Source of the DNA: Tropicimonas sediminicola
GTDB lineage: Bacteria; Pseudomonadota; Alphaproteobacteria; Rhodobacterales; Rhodobacteraceae
Length of the DNA: 64,000 nt
NCBI RefSeq assembly: GCF_900188335.1
Contig: NZ_FZOY01000002.1
Coordinates: forward strand, 1 to 64,000
Direction: 5' to 3'
Within the stretch, counting starts at the first letter, position 1. Every line of letters begins with the position of its first letter. The notes beneath the pieces are model-generated. The model searched no databases. It saw nothing but the letters and a program-made list of their open reading frames with translations, and was not told the origin of the DNA. Positions 45,517-54,883 of this stretch are shown in pieces. Position numbers and translations under genes: made by a program.

Positions 45517-47388
45517 ATGAGACGAATCTGGCTTTTGAGCAGTGTCGCGTTTTCGGTTCTGGCGGGTGCGGCGATGGCCCAGACGCTGACCAACCCGGGC
45601 TTCGAATCCGGTTGGGGCGGCTGGACGGATGTCGATCCGAACAAGGACGCGACCTCGATCTCCGGCGATTTCAACAGCGGGGCGAAATCGGGCAAGATCA
45701 GCAAGGAAACCGGGCATTTCGAGCAGGCGATCACGCTCTACCCGGAGTCCGAATACGAGCTGAAGGCATACGTGCGCGGCCCGGGCGTCATCGGCATCGA
45801 AGTCGCCGGAGAGGAGCACACCGCCGCCTCCGAGGGCGACGGCAATACCTGGGTTCCGCTGAGCGTGCCGTTCACCACCGCCTCCGATGTCGAGGGCCGG
45901 GTCTTTGGCGGCTGGGGCGGCGCGGAAGGCCGCTTCGACGATTTCGAGCTGGTGGCGATCTCCGGCCCGGCCCTTGCGGCTGCCGAAGAAGCGGCGAAGG
46001 GTCCGCGCGAATACACCACCCTGCCCGACGCCTGCGAGGAGATGAGCCAGCTGCGCGTCGTCTCGGTGTCGGCGGAGGGCGATTACGACAAGGACTATGC
46101 GCCGGAGCTGGCCGTCGACCACGAGTTCATCGTCGATTCCCGCTGGTCCGCCGAAGGCGCCGGGCGCGAGATCATCCTCGACCTCGGGATGCCGCAGACC
46201 CTGAAGGAACTCGGGCTCGCCTTCTACAAGGGCCACGAGCGCAAGAACTTCTTCGAGATGGCCGCGTCCCCGGACGGCAAGACCTGGCAGCCGCTGATCC
46301 CGCGGACGGAATCTGCCGGCAAGACGACCGCAATCGAGCGGTTCGACTTCGACGACACGGTGGCGCGCTACGTCAAGGTCATCGGCTTCGGGAACGAGTC
46401 GAACGCCTGGAACTCGATCATCGAGATCCAGCCCTACGGCTGCGGCATGGGCATGATCGACTCCACCGGTGACGGATCGGACGTCGGCGCCTATTCCAAC
46501 AAGGGGCTCTACGGGCTGTTCAACGACGTTCCGCCGTCGAAGAACTTCGACCTCTCCGCCTGGAAGATCACCGTGCCCTACGACAAGGACGGCGACGGCA
46601 AGGTGGACGAGATCCACGAGCAGGAGCTGACCTCCGGCTGGACCGATCCGGAGGTGTTCTACACCGATCCCACCACCGGCGGCATGGTGTTCCGCTCTAT
46701 CCCGGGCGGCACGACCACCTCCGGCTCCAGCTATCCACGCTCGGAGCTGCGCGAGATGATGCGGGCCGGCGACACCTCCATCTCCACCCGTAACGACGAT
46801 GGCACGCCGAACAAGAACGGCTGGGTGTTCTCCTCGGCCCCGGCGGAGGCGCAGGAAATGGCCGGCGGCGTCGACGGCGTCATGACCGCGACGCTCGCGG
46901 TCAACCAGGTGACCAAGACCGGCGAGACCGGCAAGGTCGGCCGGGTCATCATCGGCCAGATCCACGCCAAGGACGACGAGCCGATCCGGCTCTACTACCG
47001 CAAGCTGCCGCACAACAAGTTCGGCTCGATCTATTACGCCCACGAGCCGGTGGGCGAGGATGACAAGTGGTTCGAGATGATCGGGACCCGGAAGGACAAT
47101 TCCGACAACCCCGCCGACGGCATCGCGCTCGACGAGATCTTTTCCTATGAGATCAAGGTCTCGGGCAAGGAGATCGACGGCGCGGTCAACCCGATCCTCG
47201 ACGTCAAGATCATCCGGGATGACGGCACCGAGGTAACCTCGAGCTACGACATGTACGAGAGCGGCTACAACGTCTCCGATGACTTCATGTACTTCAAGGC
47301 CGGCGCCTATTCGCAGAACAACACCTCGCTGCCGGGGTCGCGGGATGCGGACCAGGTGACCTTCTACAGGCTCGACGTGCAGCACTGA
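45517..47388 (+). CDS. Secreted modular alginate lyase, polysaccharide lyase family 7
   Basis: 623 residues with GGAGG 5 nt before the ATG. Signal peptide 1-21 ends in AAMA. Residues about 22-150 form a CBM4/9-like beta-sandwich. Residues about 175-308 resemble an F5/8-type (CBM32) module (VDSRWSAEGAGREIILDLG, NAWNSIIEIQPYG). The PL7 catalytic domain spans about 340-623 with the three family motifs RSELR (408-412), QIH (481-483) and YFKAGAYSQ (592-600). It cleaves alginate or related uronate polymers by beta-elimination outside the cell. No other alginate genes are adjacent. A strong terminator follows. Confidence 0.93.
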   Translation: MRRIWLLSSVAFSVLAGAAMAQTLTNPGFESGWGGWTDVDPNKDATSISGDFNSGAKSGKISKETGHFEQAITLYPESEYELKAYVRGPGVIGIEVAGEEHTAASEGDGNTWVPLSVPFTTASDVEGRVFGGWGGAEGRFDDFELVAISGPALAAAEEAAKGPREYTTLPDACEEMSQLRVVSVSAEGDYDKDYAPELAVDHEFIVDSRWSAEGAGREIILDLGMPQTLKELGLAFYKGHERKNFFEMAASPDGKTWQPLIPRTESAGKTTAIERFDFDDTVARYVKVIGFGNESNAWNSIIEIQPYGCGMGMIDSTGDGSDVGAYSNKGLYGLFNDVPPSKNFDLSAWKITVPYDKDGDGKVDEIHEQELTSGWTDPEVFYTDPTTGGMVFRSIPGGTTTSGSSYPRSELREMMRAGDTSISTRNDDGTPNKNGWVFSSAPAEAQEMAGGVDGVMTATLAVNQVTKTGETGKVGRVIIGQIHAKDDEPIRLYYRKLPHNKFGSIYYAHEPVGEDDKWFEMIGTRKDNSDNPADGIALDEIFSYEIKVSGKEIDGAVNPILDVKIIRDDGTEVTSSYDMYESGYNVSDDFMYFKAGAYSQNNTSLPGSRDADQVTFYRLDVQH

Positions 47389-47405
47389 CGATCCCCCACG
47401 GAGCG

Positions 47406-47440
47406 AGGCCCGCCGCGCGACCTGCACGGCGGGCCTTTTC
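47406..47440 (+). terminator. Rho-independent terminator of the alginate lyase gene
   Basis: GGCCCGCCG pairs perfectly with CGGCGGGCC across an 11-nt loop and is followed by TTTTCTC. It lies 18 nt after the stop codon. Confidence 0.93.
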
Positions 47441-47471
47441 TCGTCCGGTGGGCATGGATGTGGAGCCGGCC

Positions 47472-47903
47472 TCAGCCGTTGTTCCAGCGGTAGCCCTGCC
47501 CGTTCCCGCGCCCGTTGCCGCCGCCCCTGCGCCCGAAATCGGCCGTCGTCAGAACGCCATTGCTGTCGCTGTCCATCCGCTGGAGCCAGGATTTCGACCC
47601 GGCCACGTACTCGGACCGGGAAACGACACCGTCGCCATTGCCGTCGAGGGCGTAGCGCTGAACACCGCGGCTGCCCTGCGGGCTGTTGCGACCAAGCTCG
47701 GCGACCGAGAGAACGCCATCGCCGTTGCGGTCGAGGCTCGCGAACTGGCCCGCGCGGCCGGCCTCGACCTCGGCCAGAGTGACCCGGCCGTCACGGTTGG
47801 CGTCCCAGCGGTCGATGGCCGTGGCGCCAGGCACGGCCTGTTGAGCGGCGGCCGCGGAGCCGGCGAGAAGGAGAACAAGGGTCGGGAGTGCGAAGCGTTT
47901 CAT
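47472..47903 (-). CDS. Secreted EF-hand calcium-binding protein
   Basis: 143 residues, with AGGAG 8 nt before the ATG. A signal peptide of about 20 residues ([20 protein letters not shown]) precedes four EF-hand loops: [36 protein letters not shown] and the weaker [12 protein letters not shown]. The C-terminus is Gly/Arg/Asn rich. It probably binds calcium in the periplasm; its role is otherwise unknown. It is convergent with the alginate lyase gene, and calcium is relevant to alginate gels, but a link is speculative. Confidence 0.9.
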   Translation of the reverse strand: MKRFALPTLVLLLAGSAAAAQQAVPGATAIDRWDANRDGRVTLAEVEAGRAGQFASLDRNGDGVLSVAELGRNSPQGSRGVQRYALDGNGDGVVSRSEYVAGSKSWLQRMDSDSNGVLTTADFGRRGGGNGRGNGQGYRWNNG

Positions 47904-47994
47904 GGGATGGACTCCTGCGCATCATGAATGCATATCCATGATACGCCTTTCACGGCCGAGTTCCGTCGAAAAAAGTCCGCCCGTCAGACAGACC

Positions 47995-48438
47995 TTAACC
48001 GTAGAGTTCTTTCGCGCGCTTTTCGAAGGCGCCCATGATCTGCTTCTGCGCCTCGGTGAAGAACATGCCGGCGGCCTTCTGCAGGATCCTGTTCTTGAAC
48101 TCGAACTCGACGTGGTAATCCACCTCGCAGCCGCCCTCGACATCTCGGAAGGCCCATTTCGAGATCAGGAACTTGAACGGCCCGTCGATATATTCGCTTA
48201 CGATCGTTCCGGCCTTTTCGTCCAGCGTCACGCGGGTACCGAACTTCTCCCGGAACACCTTGAACGAAATCACGAGGTCCGCGATCTCGATCATCACGTC
48301 CCCCTCCGGATGCCGCCCGCGGATCCGCGCCGCCGCGGTCCAGGGAAGAAATTTCGGATAGGACTGGATGTCGGCAACGAGGTCGTACATCTGTTGTGCC
48401 GTGTACGGCATGACGCGCTTGTCGGAATGGGTGAGCAT
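47995..48438 (-). CDS. Coq10/RatA-type START-domain protein
   Basis: 147 residues. The start [33 protein letters not shown] is diagnostic of the Coq10p/RatA family, a steroidogenic acute regulatory-type lipid-binding fold. It ends in the usual helix ([23 protein letters not shown]). In alphaproteobacteria it is taken to bind ubiquinone and aid respiration; the toxin name RatA is a gammaproteobacterial usage and should not be assumed here. It is divergent from hpt. Confidence 0.92.
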   Translation of the reverse strand: MLTHSDKRVMPYTAQQMYDLVADIQSYPKFLPWTAAARIRGRHPEGDVMIEIADLVISFKVFREKFGTRVTLDEKAGTIVSEYIDGPFKFLISKWAFRDVEGGCEVDYHVEFEFKNRILQKAAGMFFTEAQKQIMGAFEKRAKELYG

Positions 48439-48522
48439 CGTGCGGCGATTGGCCCCTGTCGGTTGGTTCCCGTGTCAGGTTCAAGATGTCGTAGACAATG
48501 TCGGCAAGATCAAGGGAAGCCA

Positions 48523-49098
48523 ATGTCTTCGCGACCATACGTCATCGATCAGATGATCTCCGCCAAATCCATCGCCGCCCGAATCGAGGAGCTGGCGCGG
48601 GAGATCGAATCGGAATTCGCAGATACCGACAAGCTGGTGGTCGTGGGGCTGCTGCGCGGCTCCTTCGTGTTCATCGCCGACCTGGTGCGGGAGCTGGAAC
48701 TGCCGGTGGAGGTCGACTTCCTCGAGGCGTCCTCCTACGGCAACTCCATGAAATCCAGCCGGGAAGTACGGATTCTCAAGGACTTGCGCGGCGAGATCGA
48801 GGGGCGCGACGTGCTGGTGGTGGAAGACATCATCGACACCGGGCACACGATGGCGCGGGTCGTGGCCTTCCTCGGCGCCCGCAACCCCGCGCGCTTGCGC
48901 ACCATCTGCCTGCTCGACAAGCCGGCACGGCGGGAGGTCGACTACAAGGCCAGCTGGACCGGTTTCGAGATCCCCGACAAATTCGTCGTCGGCTACGGAA
49001 TCGACTTCGCGCAGCGCAACCGCAACCTGCCCTTCATCGGCTCGGTGCGGTTCATCGACGAGGGCAGCAGCCCGGCCGGAGACGGCGGCGACGCCTGA
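48523..49098 (+). CDS. hpt: Hypoxanthine phosphoribosyltransferase
   Basis: 191 residues. The PRPP-binding motif is [14 protein letters not shown], with [11 protein letters not shown] and the purine-end [13 protein letters not shown] also present. It salvages hypoxanthine (and guanine) to nucleotides. The ATG at 48523 has a purine-rich AAGGGAAG upstream. A small membrane protein follows 3 nt after the stop and is probably co-transcribed. Confidence 0.94.
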   Translation: MSSRPYVIDQMISAKSIAARIEELAREIESEFADTDKLVVVGLLRGSFVFIADLVRELELPVEVDFLEASSYGNSMKSSREVRILKDLRGEIEGRDVLVVEDIIDTGHTMARVVAFLGARNPARLRTICLLDKPARREVDYKASWTGFEIPDKFVVGYGIDFAQRNRNLPFIGSVRFIDEGSSPAGDGGDA

Positions 49099-49101
49099 TC
49101 C

Positions 49102-49293
49102 ATGCTCGGTCCCCACTGGTTTCTGCGCATGAAGCGCTGGGTGCAGCACCCGCCTTCCGGACGCCGCGTGGCGCTCGTCCTGGGTGTGATCGCGGCCTGC
49201 CTGCTGATCGTGACGCTGGAGCGGCTGGGATACTGGCCGGAGTGGATGACGGCCGACCGAGTGGGCCGGATGCCGGGGCGCGGCGGTTTCTGA
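49102..49293 (+). CDS. Small conserved single-pass membrane protein
   Basis: 63 residues beginning MLGPHWFLRMKRWVQHPPS, with one membrane helix at about 23-40 and the tail GYWPEWMTADR..RMP. It begins 3 nt after the hpt stop. The basic, aromatic N-terminus on the cytoplasmic side and the conserved-looking YWPEW tail mark it as a real gene. I recall similar small proteins next to hpt in related genomes; function is unknown. Confidence 0.75.
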   Translation: MLGPHWFLRMKRWVQHPPSGRRVALVLGVIAACLLIVTLERLGYWPEWMTADRVGRMPGRGGF

Positions 49294-49436
49294 TTGTGCG
49301 GAAACCTGCCTAAAAGTCAGCCGCCGGCCCTTTGCGCCGCATCGCAGAATTCCATAGGGTGCCGACGACAGGGAGAAGCCCAGCCAGCCCCGCGAGGGCG
49401 AGCGCCTGCATCTTCCCACCACCGCAAGGGGCTGAC

Positions 49437-50324
49437 ATGCGTCGCTTTTTCACCATCCTCCTCCTTCTGCTGCTGGCCATTGCCGGCGCCGGGCTGTGGT
49501 TCACCCGGCCCGATCCCCTGCCGAGCGATCTGGTCACCGGGGTGCAGGGGGATGCCGAGGCCGGGCGCAACGTGTTTCTCGCGGCGGGCTGCGCCTCCTG
49601 CCACGCCGACAGCGGCGCCGAGGCGCAGGAGGCGCCGCTGCTTTCCGGCGGGCGGCGGCTCACGACCGATTACGGCACTTTCATCTCGCCCAACATCTCG
49701 CCGGACCCGGTGCATGGGATTGGCGGCTACTCCATTGCCGATCTCGCGAGCGTTCTGAAGCGCGGCGTGACGCCGGACGGCCGGCACCTCTACCCGGCGA
49801 TGCCCTACACGACCTACACCCGGATGAACGTCGCCGACATCGTGGACCTCAAGGCCTATCTCGACACCCTGCCCGCCGACAGCACCCCACGGCAGGCCAA
49901 CCAGCTCGACTTCCCCTATTCGCTGCGCCCGCTGCTCGGGTTCTGGAAGAAGGCCTACCTGACCGACAGCTTCGTCGCCGCGGCCCCGAGCCAGCAGCTC
50001 GAACGCGGCCGCTACCTCGTGGAGGCGCTTGGTCATTGCGCCGAATGCCACACCCCGCGCAACCGCTTCGGCGCGCTCGACCGGTCCCGCTGGATGGCGG
50101 GCGCCCCGAATCCGGCCGGCCAGGGCATGATCCCCAACATCACGCCCGCCGCGCTCGACTGGACCGCCGGCCAGATGACCTGGTACCTGCAGAGCGGCTT
50201 TGCCCCCGACCACGACGAGGTCAGTCGCGAGATGGAATCGATCATCGCCGGGCTGAGCCAGTTGCCCGAGGCCGACCGCGAGGCCATCGCCGCCTACCTC
50301 GCCGGGCTCGCCCCGATGGAGTAA
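49437..50324 (+). CDS. Membrane-anchored dihaem cytochrome c
   Basis: 295 residues from the ATG at 49437, with AAGGGG upstream. A signal anchor (about 4-22) is followed by two class I cytochrome c domains with CASCH (about residue 55) and CAECH (about 204); Met ligands are likely in PAMPYTTYTRM and later. The layout resembles the cytochrome subunits of alcohol, aldehyde or gluconate dehydrogenases, but with two haems instead of three and no dehydrogenase subunit beside it. It probably passes electrons in the periplasm. Confidence 0.88.
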   Translation: MRRFFTILLLLLLAIAGAGLWFTRPDPLPSDLVTGVQGDAEAGRNVFLAAGCASCHADSGAEAQEAPLLSGGRRLTTDYGTFISPNISPDPVHGIGGYSIADLASVLKRGVTPDGRHLYPAMPYTTYTRMNVADIVDLKAYLDTLPADSTPRQANQLDFPYSLRPLLGFWKKAYLTDSFVAAAPSQQLERGRYLVEALGHCAECHTPRNRFGALDRSRWMAGAPNPAGQGMIPNITPAALDWTAGQMTWYLQSGFAPDHDEVSREMESIIAGLSQLPEADREAIAAYLAGLAPME

Positions 50325-50393
50325 ACGGCCCGCGCTTTGGCCCTCCGTCCCCGCATGTTACCTTGCGTCGCGAACGCGGGACAGGAGGGCGCC

Positions 50394-51368
50394 ATGCCGA
50401 CGGGAACGGGAATGCCGCAGCCACAACCAGGGCGGCTCTGGCTGACCGAGGGCGGGATCGAGACCGAAATCATGTACAAATGGGGGTTCGACCTGCCCCA
50501 TTTCGCGATGTTCCCCTTGCTCGACGATCCGGCAGCCCTGCAGGCGATGAAGGACATGTGGCGGCGCTCGCTCGACGTCGCAGCGCGCCACGGGTTCTCT
50601 TTCGTGATGAACGGGCTCGATTATCGCGCCAGCCCCGACTGGGCGGCGCTGCTCGGCTATTCGCTCGACGGGCTGGTCGAGATGCAGCACCGCTGCATCG
50701 ACTTCCTTCGTGAGCTTCGGGACGAATATGCCGGCCGGATCGACGAGATGATCCTCTGCGGCACGCTCGGGCCGCGCGGCGATGCCTATGGTCTGAACCG
50801 CGACATCACCGAGCGGAGCGCCGAGGATTACCACGCCGTGCAGCTGACCAACCTGCGCGCCGCCGGGGCCGATATGGCCTGGGCGATGACTTTCAACAAC
50901 ATCCCCGAGGCCATCGGCGCAGTGCGGGCGGCTCGGGCGGTGGGTCTTCCCATCGTAATCGGCCTGACGCTCGACAGCACGTCCCGCCTTCGGTCCGGCC
51001 CCACCCTGCGGCAGGCGATCGAGGCGATCGACGCCGCCCCCGAGGGCGGGCCTGAGTATTACATGATCAATTGCTCGCATCCCGTCGAGTTCGAACCGGC
51101 CTTCGACGGCGGCGACTGGCAAGGCCGCATCCGGGCGCTGCGGCCCAATGCCTCGAAGATGGAGAAGATCGCGCTCTGCAAGCTCGGCCACCTCGAGGAA
51201 GGCGACCCCGAGGAGCTCGGGCGGATGATGGGCGATCTTGCCCGCCGGATGCCGCAGGTCGACATCTGGGGCGGGTGCTGCGGCACCTGCGACACCCATC
51301 TCGACCTGATGGCCGGCCAGGTAAAGGCGGCGCGGCAGGCGGTGGCGCAAGGCGCTGTGCGAACCTAG
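50394..51368 (+). CDS. Homocysteine S-methyltransferase family protein
   Basis: 324 residues; GGAGG lies 6 nt before the ATG at 50394. The zinc-binding cysteines are Cys227 in MINCSHP and Cys295-Cys296 in GGCCGTCDTHL, the signature of the pfam S-methyl_trans barrel. The N-terminal TEGGIETEIMYKWGFDLPHF differs from MmuM/MetH, so the methyl donor (S-methylmethionine, betaine or another) is open. It is convergent with the nitrilase gene; the two stop codons share the palindrome CTAG. Confidence 0.88.
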   Translation: MPTGTGMPQPQPGRLWLTEGGIETEIMYKWGFDLPHFAMFPLLDDPAALQAMKDMWRRSLDVAARHGFSFVMNGLDYRASPDWAALLGYSLDGLVEMQHRCIDFLRELRDEYAGRIDEMILCGTLGPRGDAYGLNRDITERSAEDYHAVQLTNLRAAGADMAWAMTFNNIPEAIGAVRAARAVGLPIVIGLTLDSTSRLRSGPTLRQAIEAIDAAPEGGPEYYMINCSHPVEFEPAFDGGDWQGRIRALRPNASKMEKIALCKLGHLEEGDPEELGRMMGDLARRMPQVDIWGGCCGTCDTHLDLMAGQVKAARQAVAQGAVRT

Positions 51369-52303
51369 TCGCCGTCGAAAGCGATCGGGCTCTGCCGGGC
51401 GCGATTGACCCTGAGGGTGAACACATCCGGCCGCGCGTAGTGTCCGCAGACATCGAACTTGCGCCGCGACGCCCGCGCCTCGGCCACATCGATCTCGGCG
51501 ACCAGCAGCCCCTGCTCCTTGTGCATGGGCCCGGCGAGCGCGCCGCCAAAGGGCTTGTAGACCACGGCGTCGCCGGGATTGACCCATTCCTCGGGGTTGG
51601 GAAAGAGCTCTTCGCGAAACGGCACCGCCTCGGGCACGTCCGAGGCCTTGATCGAGCTGGCACAGCCGACCACCCAGCAGCCGCCCTCGCGCGCGATGTG
51701 CTGCATCGTCGCGAGCCAGGTGGCGCCGCTGTCCCAGGTCGGGGCACAGTAGATATCGATGTTCTGGGCGTAGAGCGCGAAACGCGCCAGCGGCATGTAG
51801 TTTTCCCAACAGAGCAGCGCGCCCACGCGTCCGACGGCGGTCTCCACCACGTTGAGCGTGGATCCGTCCCCGAAGCCCCAGACCATGCGCTCGGGGTTGG
51901 TCGGCATCAGCTTGCGGTGATTGTTGAGCAGCGTCCCGTCGGCATCGATGATCGCCACGCTGTTGAAGAGCGTGCTGCCGCTGACCGCGCCATCGAGCTC
52001 CTGATGACCGAGCACCACCACCACCGAATGCTCCCGCGCGGCCGCCTTGACGGGCGCGAGGTCGTCCTTGCTCAGGTCGATCGAGTTCGCCTGCGACAAG
52101 GCAAAAAGCGCGTCTGTCTTCTGCATCCCGGCGCCAGGGCTGAGCCGCCAGACAAAGGTGGGATAGCCCGGCAGCCAGGCTTCCGGAAACACGACAAGGC
52201 CGCAGCCCTGCCCTGCGGCCTCGGCCACGAGGTCCACGGCGCGCTCGATGGAGCGCGCCTTGTCGAGATAGACGGGCGGATATTGTACGACAGCGATTTT
52301 CAT
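51365..52303 (-). CDS. Nitrilase / carbon-nitrogen hydrolase
   Basis: 312 residues from MKIAVVQYPPVYLDK, with GGAGG 8 nt upstream. The catalytic triad is complete: Glu41 in VVFPEAWLPGYP, Lys131 in NHRKLMPT, and Cys165 in ALLCWENYMPLAR. The CWEN sequence and length place it with true aliphatic nitrilases rather than amidases. It would turn a nitrile into a carboxylate and ammonia. The substrate is unknown. Confidence 0.92.
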   Translation of the reverse strand: MKIAVVQYPPVYLDKARSIERAVDLVAEAAGQGCGLVVFPEAWLPGYPTFVWRLSPGAGMQKTDALFALSQANSIDLSKDDLAPVKAAAREHSVVVVLGHQELDGAVSGSTLFNSVAIIDADGTLLNNHRKLMPTNPERMVWGFGDGSTLNVVETAVGRVGALLCWENYMPLARFALYAQNIDIYCAPTWDSGATWLATMQHIAREGGCWVVGCASSIKASDVPEAVPFREELFPNPEEWVNPGDAVVYKPFGGALAGPMHKEQGLLVAEIDVAEARASRRKFDVCGHYARPDVFTLRVNRARQSPIAFDGD

Positions 52304-52386
52304 GGGGGTCCCTCCGGGGAGAAACCCTAACCACTTCCGCAACGTAAATCAAAACGCTGCGATCGCGTTCCTGTCGCGGCGCGCCG

Positions 52387-53337
52387 TCAGGCCTGGCCGA
52401 GCTTCGCCAGACGTGCCGTGCGAAGGCGTTCGAAATCGTCGCCGGCGTGATAGCTGGACCGGGTGAGCGGCGTTGCCGAGACCATCAGGAAGCCCTTGCC
52501 GAACGCGGCCTGCTCGTAGGACTTGAACTCCTCGGGCGTGACGAACCGCTCCACCGCGTGGTGCTTGGGCGTCGGCTGCAGGTATTGGCCGATGGTCAGG
52601 AAATCGATATCGGCGGCGCGCATGTCGTCCATCACCTGCAGCACGCCCTGCTTGTCCTCGCCGAGGCCGACCATGATGCCGGACTTGGTGAACATGGTCG
52701 GGTCCAGCTCCTTGACCCGCTGCAGCAGGCGTAGCGAGTGGAAGTAGCGCGCGCCGGGGCGGACGGTCGGGTACAGGCCCGGCACCGTCTCGAGGTTGTG
52801 GTTGAAGACATCCGGCTTGGCCTCCACCACGGTCTCCAGCACCGAGGGATCGCATTTCAGGAAATCGGGCGTCAGGATCTCGATGGTCGACTCGGGGGAG
52901 CGGTGGCGGATCGCGCGGATGGTTTGTGCGAAATGGTCCGCTCCGCCGTCTTCAAGGTCGTCGCGGTCGACCGAGGTGATGACCACGTGCTTCAGGCCGA
53001 GCTTCTGCACGGCATGGGCCACGCGGCCGGGCTCGAAGGCGTCGAGCGCCGAGGGCTTGCCGGTCGCCACGTTGCAGAAGGTGCAGCCACGGGTGCAGAT
53101 CTCGCCCATGATCATCATGGTGGCGTGGCCGCGGGACCAGCACTCGCCGACGTTCGGGCAGCCGGCCTCTTCGCAGACCGTGGGAAGGTTGTTCTCCCGC
53201 AGGATCTTGTGGGTCGAGTTGTAGCCTTCGCCGCCTGGCGCTTTCACACGGATCCAGCTGGGTTTCTTCGGCTGGGCGTTGTCGGGCCGGTGGGCCTTTT
53301 CCGGGTGGCGTTGGCCGGGGATCTTCAGGTCGCGCAT
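52387..53337 (-). CDS. lipA: Lipoyl synthase
   Basis: 316 residues from [19 protein letters not shown], with GAGG 7 nt before this ATG. Auxiliary cluster cysteines are Cys55, Cys60 and Cys66 ([12 protein letters not shown]); radical-SAM cysteines are Cys81, Cys85 and Cys88 (CTRGCTFC). The C-terminal RSSYHAGD motif is also present. It inserts two sulfur atoms into octanoyl groups of the pyruvate and 2-oxoglutarate dehydrogenase complexes and the glycine cleavage system. Confidence 0.97.
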   Translation of the reverse strand: MRDLKIPGQRHPEKAHRPDNAQPKKPSWIRVKAPGGEGYNSTHKILRENNLPTVCEEAGCPNVGECWSRGHATMMIMGEICTRGCTFCNVATGKPSALDAFEPGRVAHAVQKLGLKHVVITSVDRDDLEDGGADHFAQTIRAIRHRSPESTIEILTPDFLKCDPSVLETVVEAKPDVFNHNLETVPGLYPTVRPGARYFHSLRLLQRVKELDPTMFTKSGIMVGLGEDKQGVLQVMDDMRAADIDFLTIGQYLQPTPKHHAVERFVTPEEFKSYEQAAFGKGFLMVSATPLTRSSYHAGDDFERLRTARLAKLGQA

Positions 53338-53468
53338 GTGATACCTCGCAGTTCCATCCCTCATATAGGTCCGGCGTCACAAAACCAATTCCCCTTTGTA
53401 CCGCGCAACCCCGCCATGCATCCAGACGAAACGACCGCAGGGCGCCGGGCGTAGCGCCGCACCAACGG

Positions 53469-53493
53469 AAAAGGGCCACCCGCCGGGTGGCCC
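53469..53493 (-). terminator. Rho-independent terminator after the DUF6456 gene
   Basis: GGGCCACCC pairs with GGGTGGCCC across a 3-nt loop. On the minus strand it is followed by TTTT and lies 31 nt after the DUF6456 stop. Confidence 0.9.
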
Positions 53494-53524
53494 TGTGACT
53501 TCTCTCGACCCTTGGAGTGCAGTG

Positions 53525-54676
53525 TCAGCCGATCATGCCGCGGCCCGGGCCATAGGTCTCCTCGTAATGCCGCGCCAGACGCGCCAGCGCGATGCGCAGG
53601 ACGATCTTGCCGGACCGGGCCGACCAGCCGAGCTGCCGCTCGGTCGCTTCGAGCCCTTCCAGAAAACAGCAGCAGCGCAGCACCATGTCGCCAAGTCCCG
53701 GGCCCAGTTCGTGCAGCGCGCGGGCCACGCGGTCCCGGGCGCCGGAGGGGCCGGAGGCCGGGTCGCCCGATCCGAAGCCGCCGCGGGCGCCGCCGGTCAG
53801 GAAACGCTCCCAGTTCTGGGCCACCCGCGGCCCCATCTGCGCCAGTTCGAAATCCTCGCGCAGCCGCTCGGCGGCGACAACGTGCTCGGGCTCAAGGAAC
53901 GGCGTGCCGTCCCGGTCGCGGCGGCGCGCCAGCGTCACCACCGGGCTTTCGGCCATGTTGTAACGCACGCGGCGGCGACGCGGCGCGCCGCCCTCGTCGC
54001 TGTCCAGCACGACCTTGCTGCCCCAGTCGCGGTGCTGATCGCCGAAGGGCGTCGCCGCCTCCGCGAAACCGCCGGACGTCCCGTCCTCGGAGAGCATCCG
54101 CTTGAGCGCGGACCGGCCGGCCGCGGTGATCGTGTAGCGGGCCACGCGCCCCGGATTGCGGCAGCCGATCCACTCTTTCAACGCAAATGCCTGCGCCACC
54201 GCGCGGTCCACCACGGCGGTCCGGGTGGTGCGCCCATCCGGCATCTCGCGCAGCACCGCGGCCTTTTCCATGTCGGCGGCAACGGCGAGGACGGCGCCGC
54301 TCTCCGACAGGCGCCGCAGGATGCGGCGGGCCTCGCGCGTCACGGTCGCTTCGTCGCAGACCGTCTTGGGCGCGTCGGTGGGCATCGGGAAGTGGGCAGT
54401 CATGGGCAAGGGCTCCTCAGGTCCGGGGCGATTGGATCGTTCGGTCCTGAAATGCCGTGCGCCGAGGCTCGAGAGCGCCTCGTCCACCAACGGATCGTCC
54501 CGCCGCTGCTCGAAGCGGCGGATCCGGCGCAGGATGGTCGAGGCATGGCATCCCTCGGCGCGGGCGACCTCTCGGATCGAGAGCCCCTGCTCGGTATGCC
54601 GAAGGTAATGCATCGCGGCCTGTGGCACCCATCCGGGCACGTCGCCCGCCGGAGTTTCTTTTGACTGGCCTTCCAT
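53525..54676 (-). CDS. Helix-turn-helix protein with DUF6456 domain
   Basis: 383 residues. Residues about 30-65 form a resolvase-like helix-turn-helix (GLSIREVARAEGCHASTILRRI). The middle region, about 110-200, looks like a winged helix (AVLAVAADMEKAAVLRE, RYTITAAGRSALKRML). The C-terminal DUF6456 domain covers about 265-380 (ERLREDFELAQMGPRVAQNWERF to ARLARHYEETYGPG). It is probably a transcription factor confined to Rhodobacterales. The divergent spacer to the DUF6477 gene holds CtrA-like and DnaA sites, which suggests cell-cycle control. Function is untested as far as I know. Confidence 0.85.
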   Translation of the reverse strand: MEGQSKETPAGDVPGWVPQAAMHYLRHTEQGLSIREVARAEGCHASTILRRIRRFEQRRDDPLVDEALSSLGARHFRTERSNRPGPEEPLPMTAHFPMPTDAPKTVCDEATVTREARRILRRLSESGAVLAVAADMEKAAVLREMPDGRTTRTAVVDRAVAQAFALKEWIGCRNPGRVARYTITAAGRSALKRMLSEDGTSGGFAEAATPFGDQHRDWGSKVVLDSDEGGAPRRRRVRYNMAESPVVTLARRRDRDGTPFLEPEHVVAAERLREDFELAQMGPRVAQNWERFLTGGARGGFGSGDPASGPSGARDRVARALHELGPGLGDMVLRCCCFLEGLEATERQLGWSARSGKIVLRIALARLARHYEETYGPGRGMIG

Positions 54677-54738
54677 GCTGCCCCCCTGACGTCTCCTGCC
54701 TTCCGTTATCCTCGCCCGGAAAAAATCCGGCGAATTGG

Positions 54739-54753
54739 TTACGCACAGGTTAA
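54739..54753 (+). promoter_or_regulatory. CtrA-like binding site
   Basis: TTAC-GCACAGG-TTAA matches the CtrA consensus TTAA-N7-TTAA with one mismatch. It lies 63 nt upstream of the DUF6456 ATG and 131 nt upstream of the DUF6477 ATG. A second inverted repeat, ATTGTTT-N9-AAACAAT, follows at 54774-54796. Confidence 0.55.
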
Positions 54754-54810
54754 TTTCAGAACCTGCCGGCAGGATTGTTTAAAATTCGCAAACAATTCTA
54801 AGCGCCGCGC

Positions 54811-54832
54811 GCGGTCTTATCCACAAGACCGC
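54811..54832. promoter_or_regulatory. Perfect DnaA box within an 8-bp inverted repeat
   Basis: GCGGTCTT-ATCCAC-AAGACCGC is a perfect inverted repeat, and TTATCCACA (54817-54825), a perfect DnaA box, spans its centre. It lies 52 nt before the DUF6477 ATG, in the spacer between two divergent genes where no terminator is required. Confidence 0.6.
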
Positions 54833-54883
54833 AACACCGCCGGAAGTCGTGCCACGTTTTTGCCACATTCACGGAGACCAGCG

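Noticed and set aside
45412-47427. A 671-codon minus-strand open frame opposite the alginate lyase gene.
   Set aside because: Antisense shadow; the plus-strand protein has a signal peptide, three motifs and a terminator.
47995-48438. A RatA ribosome-association toxin.
   Set aside because: In alphaproteobacteria this START-domain family is Coq10-like, and there is no RatB partner.
50325-50393. A SAM-type riboswitch before the homocysteine S-methyltransferase gene.
   Set aside because: The 69-nt leader shows only a normal ribosome binding site and no matching conserved core.
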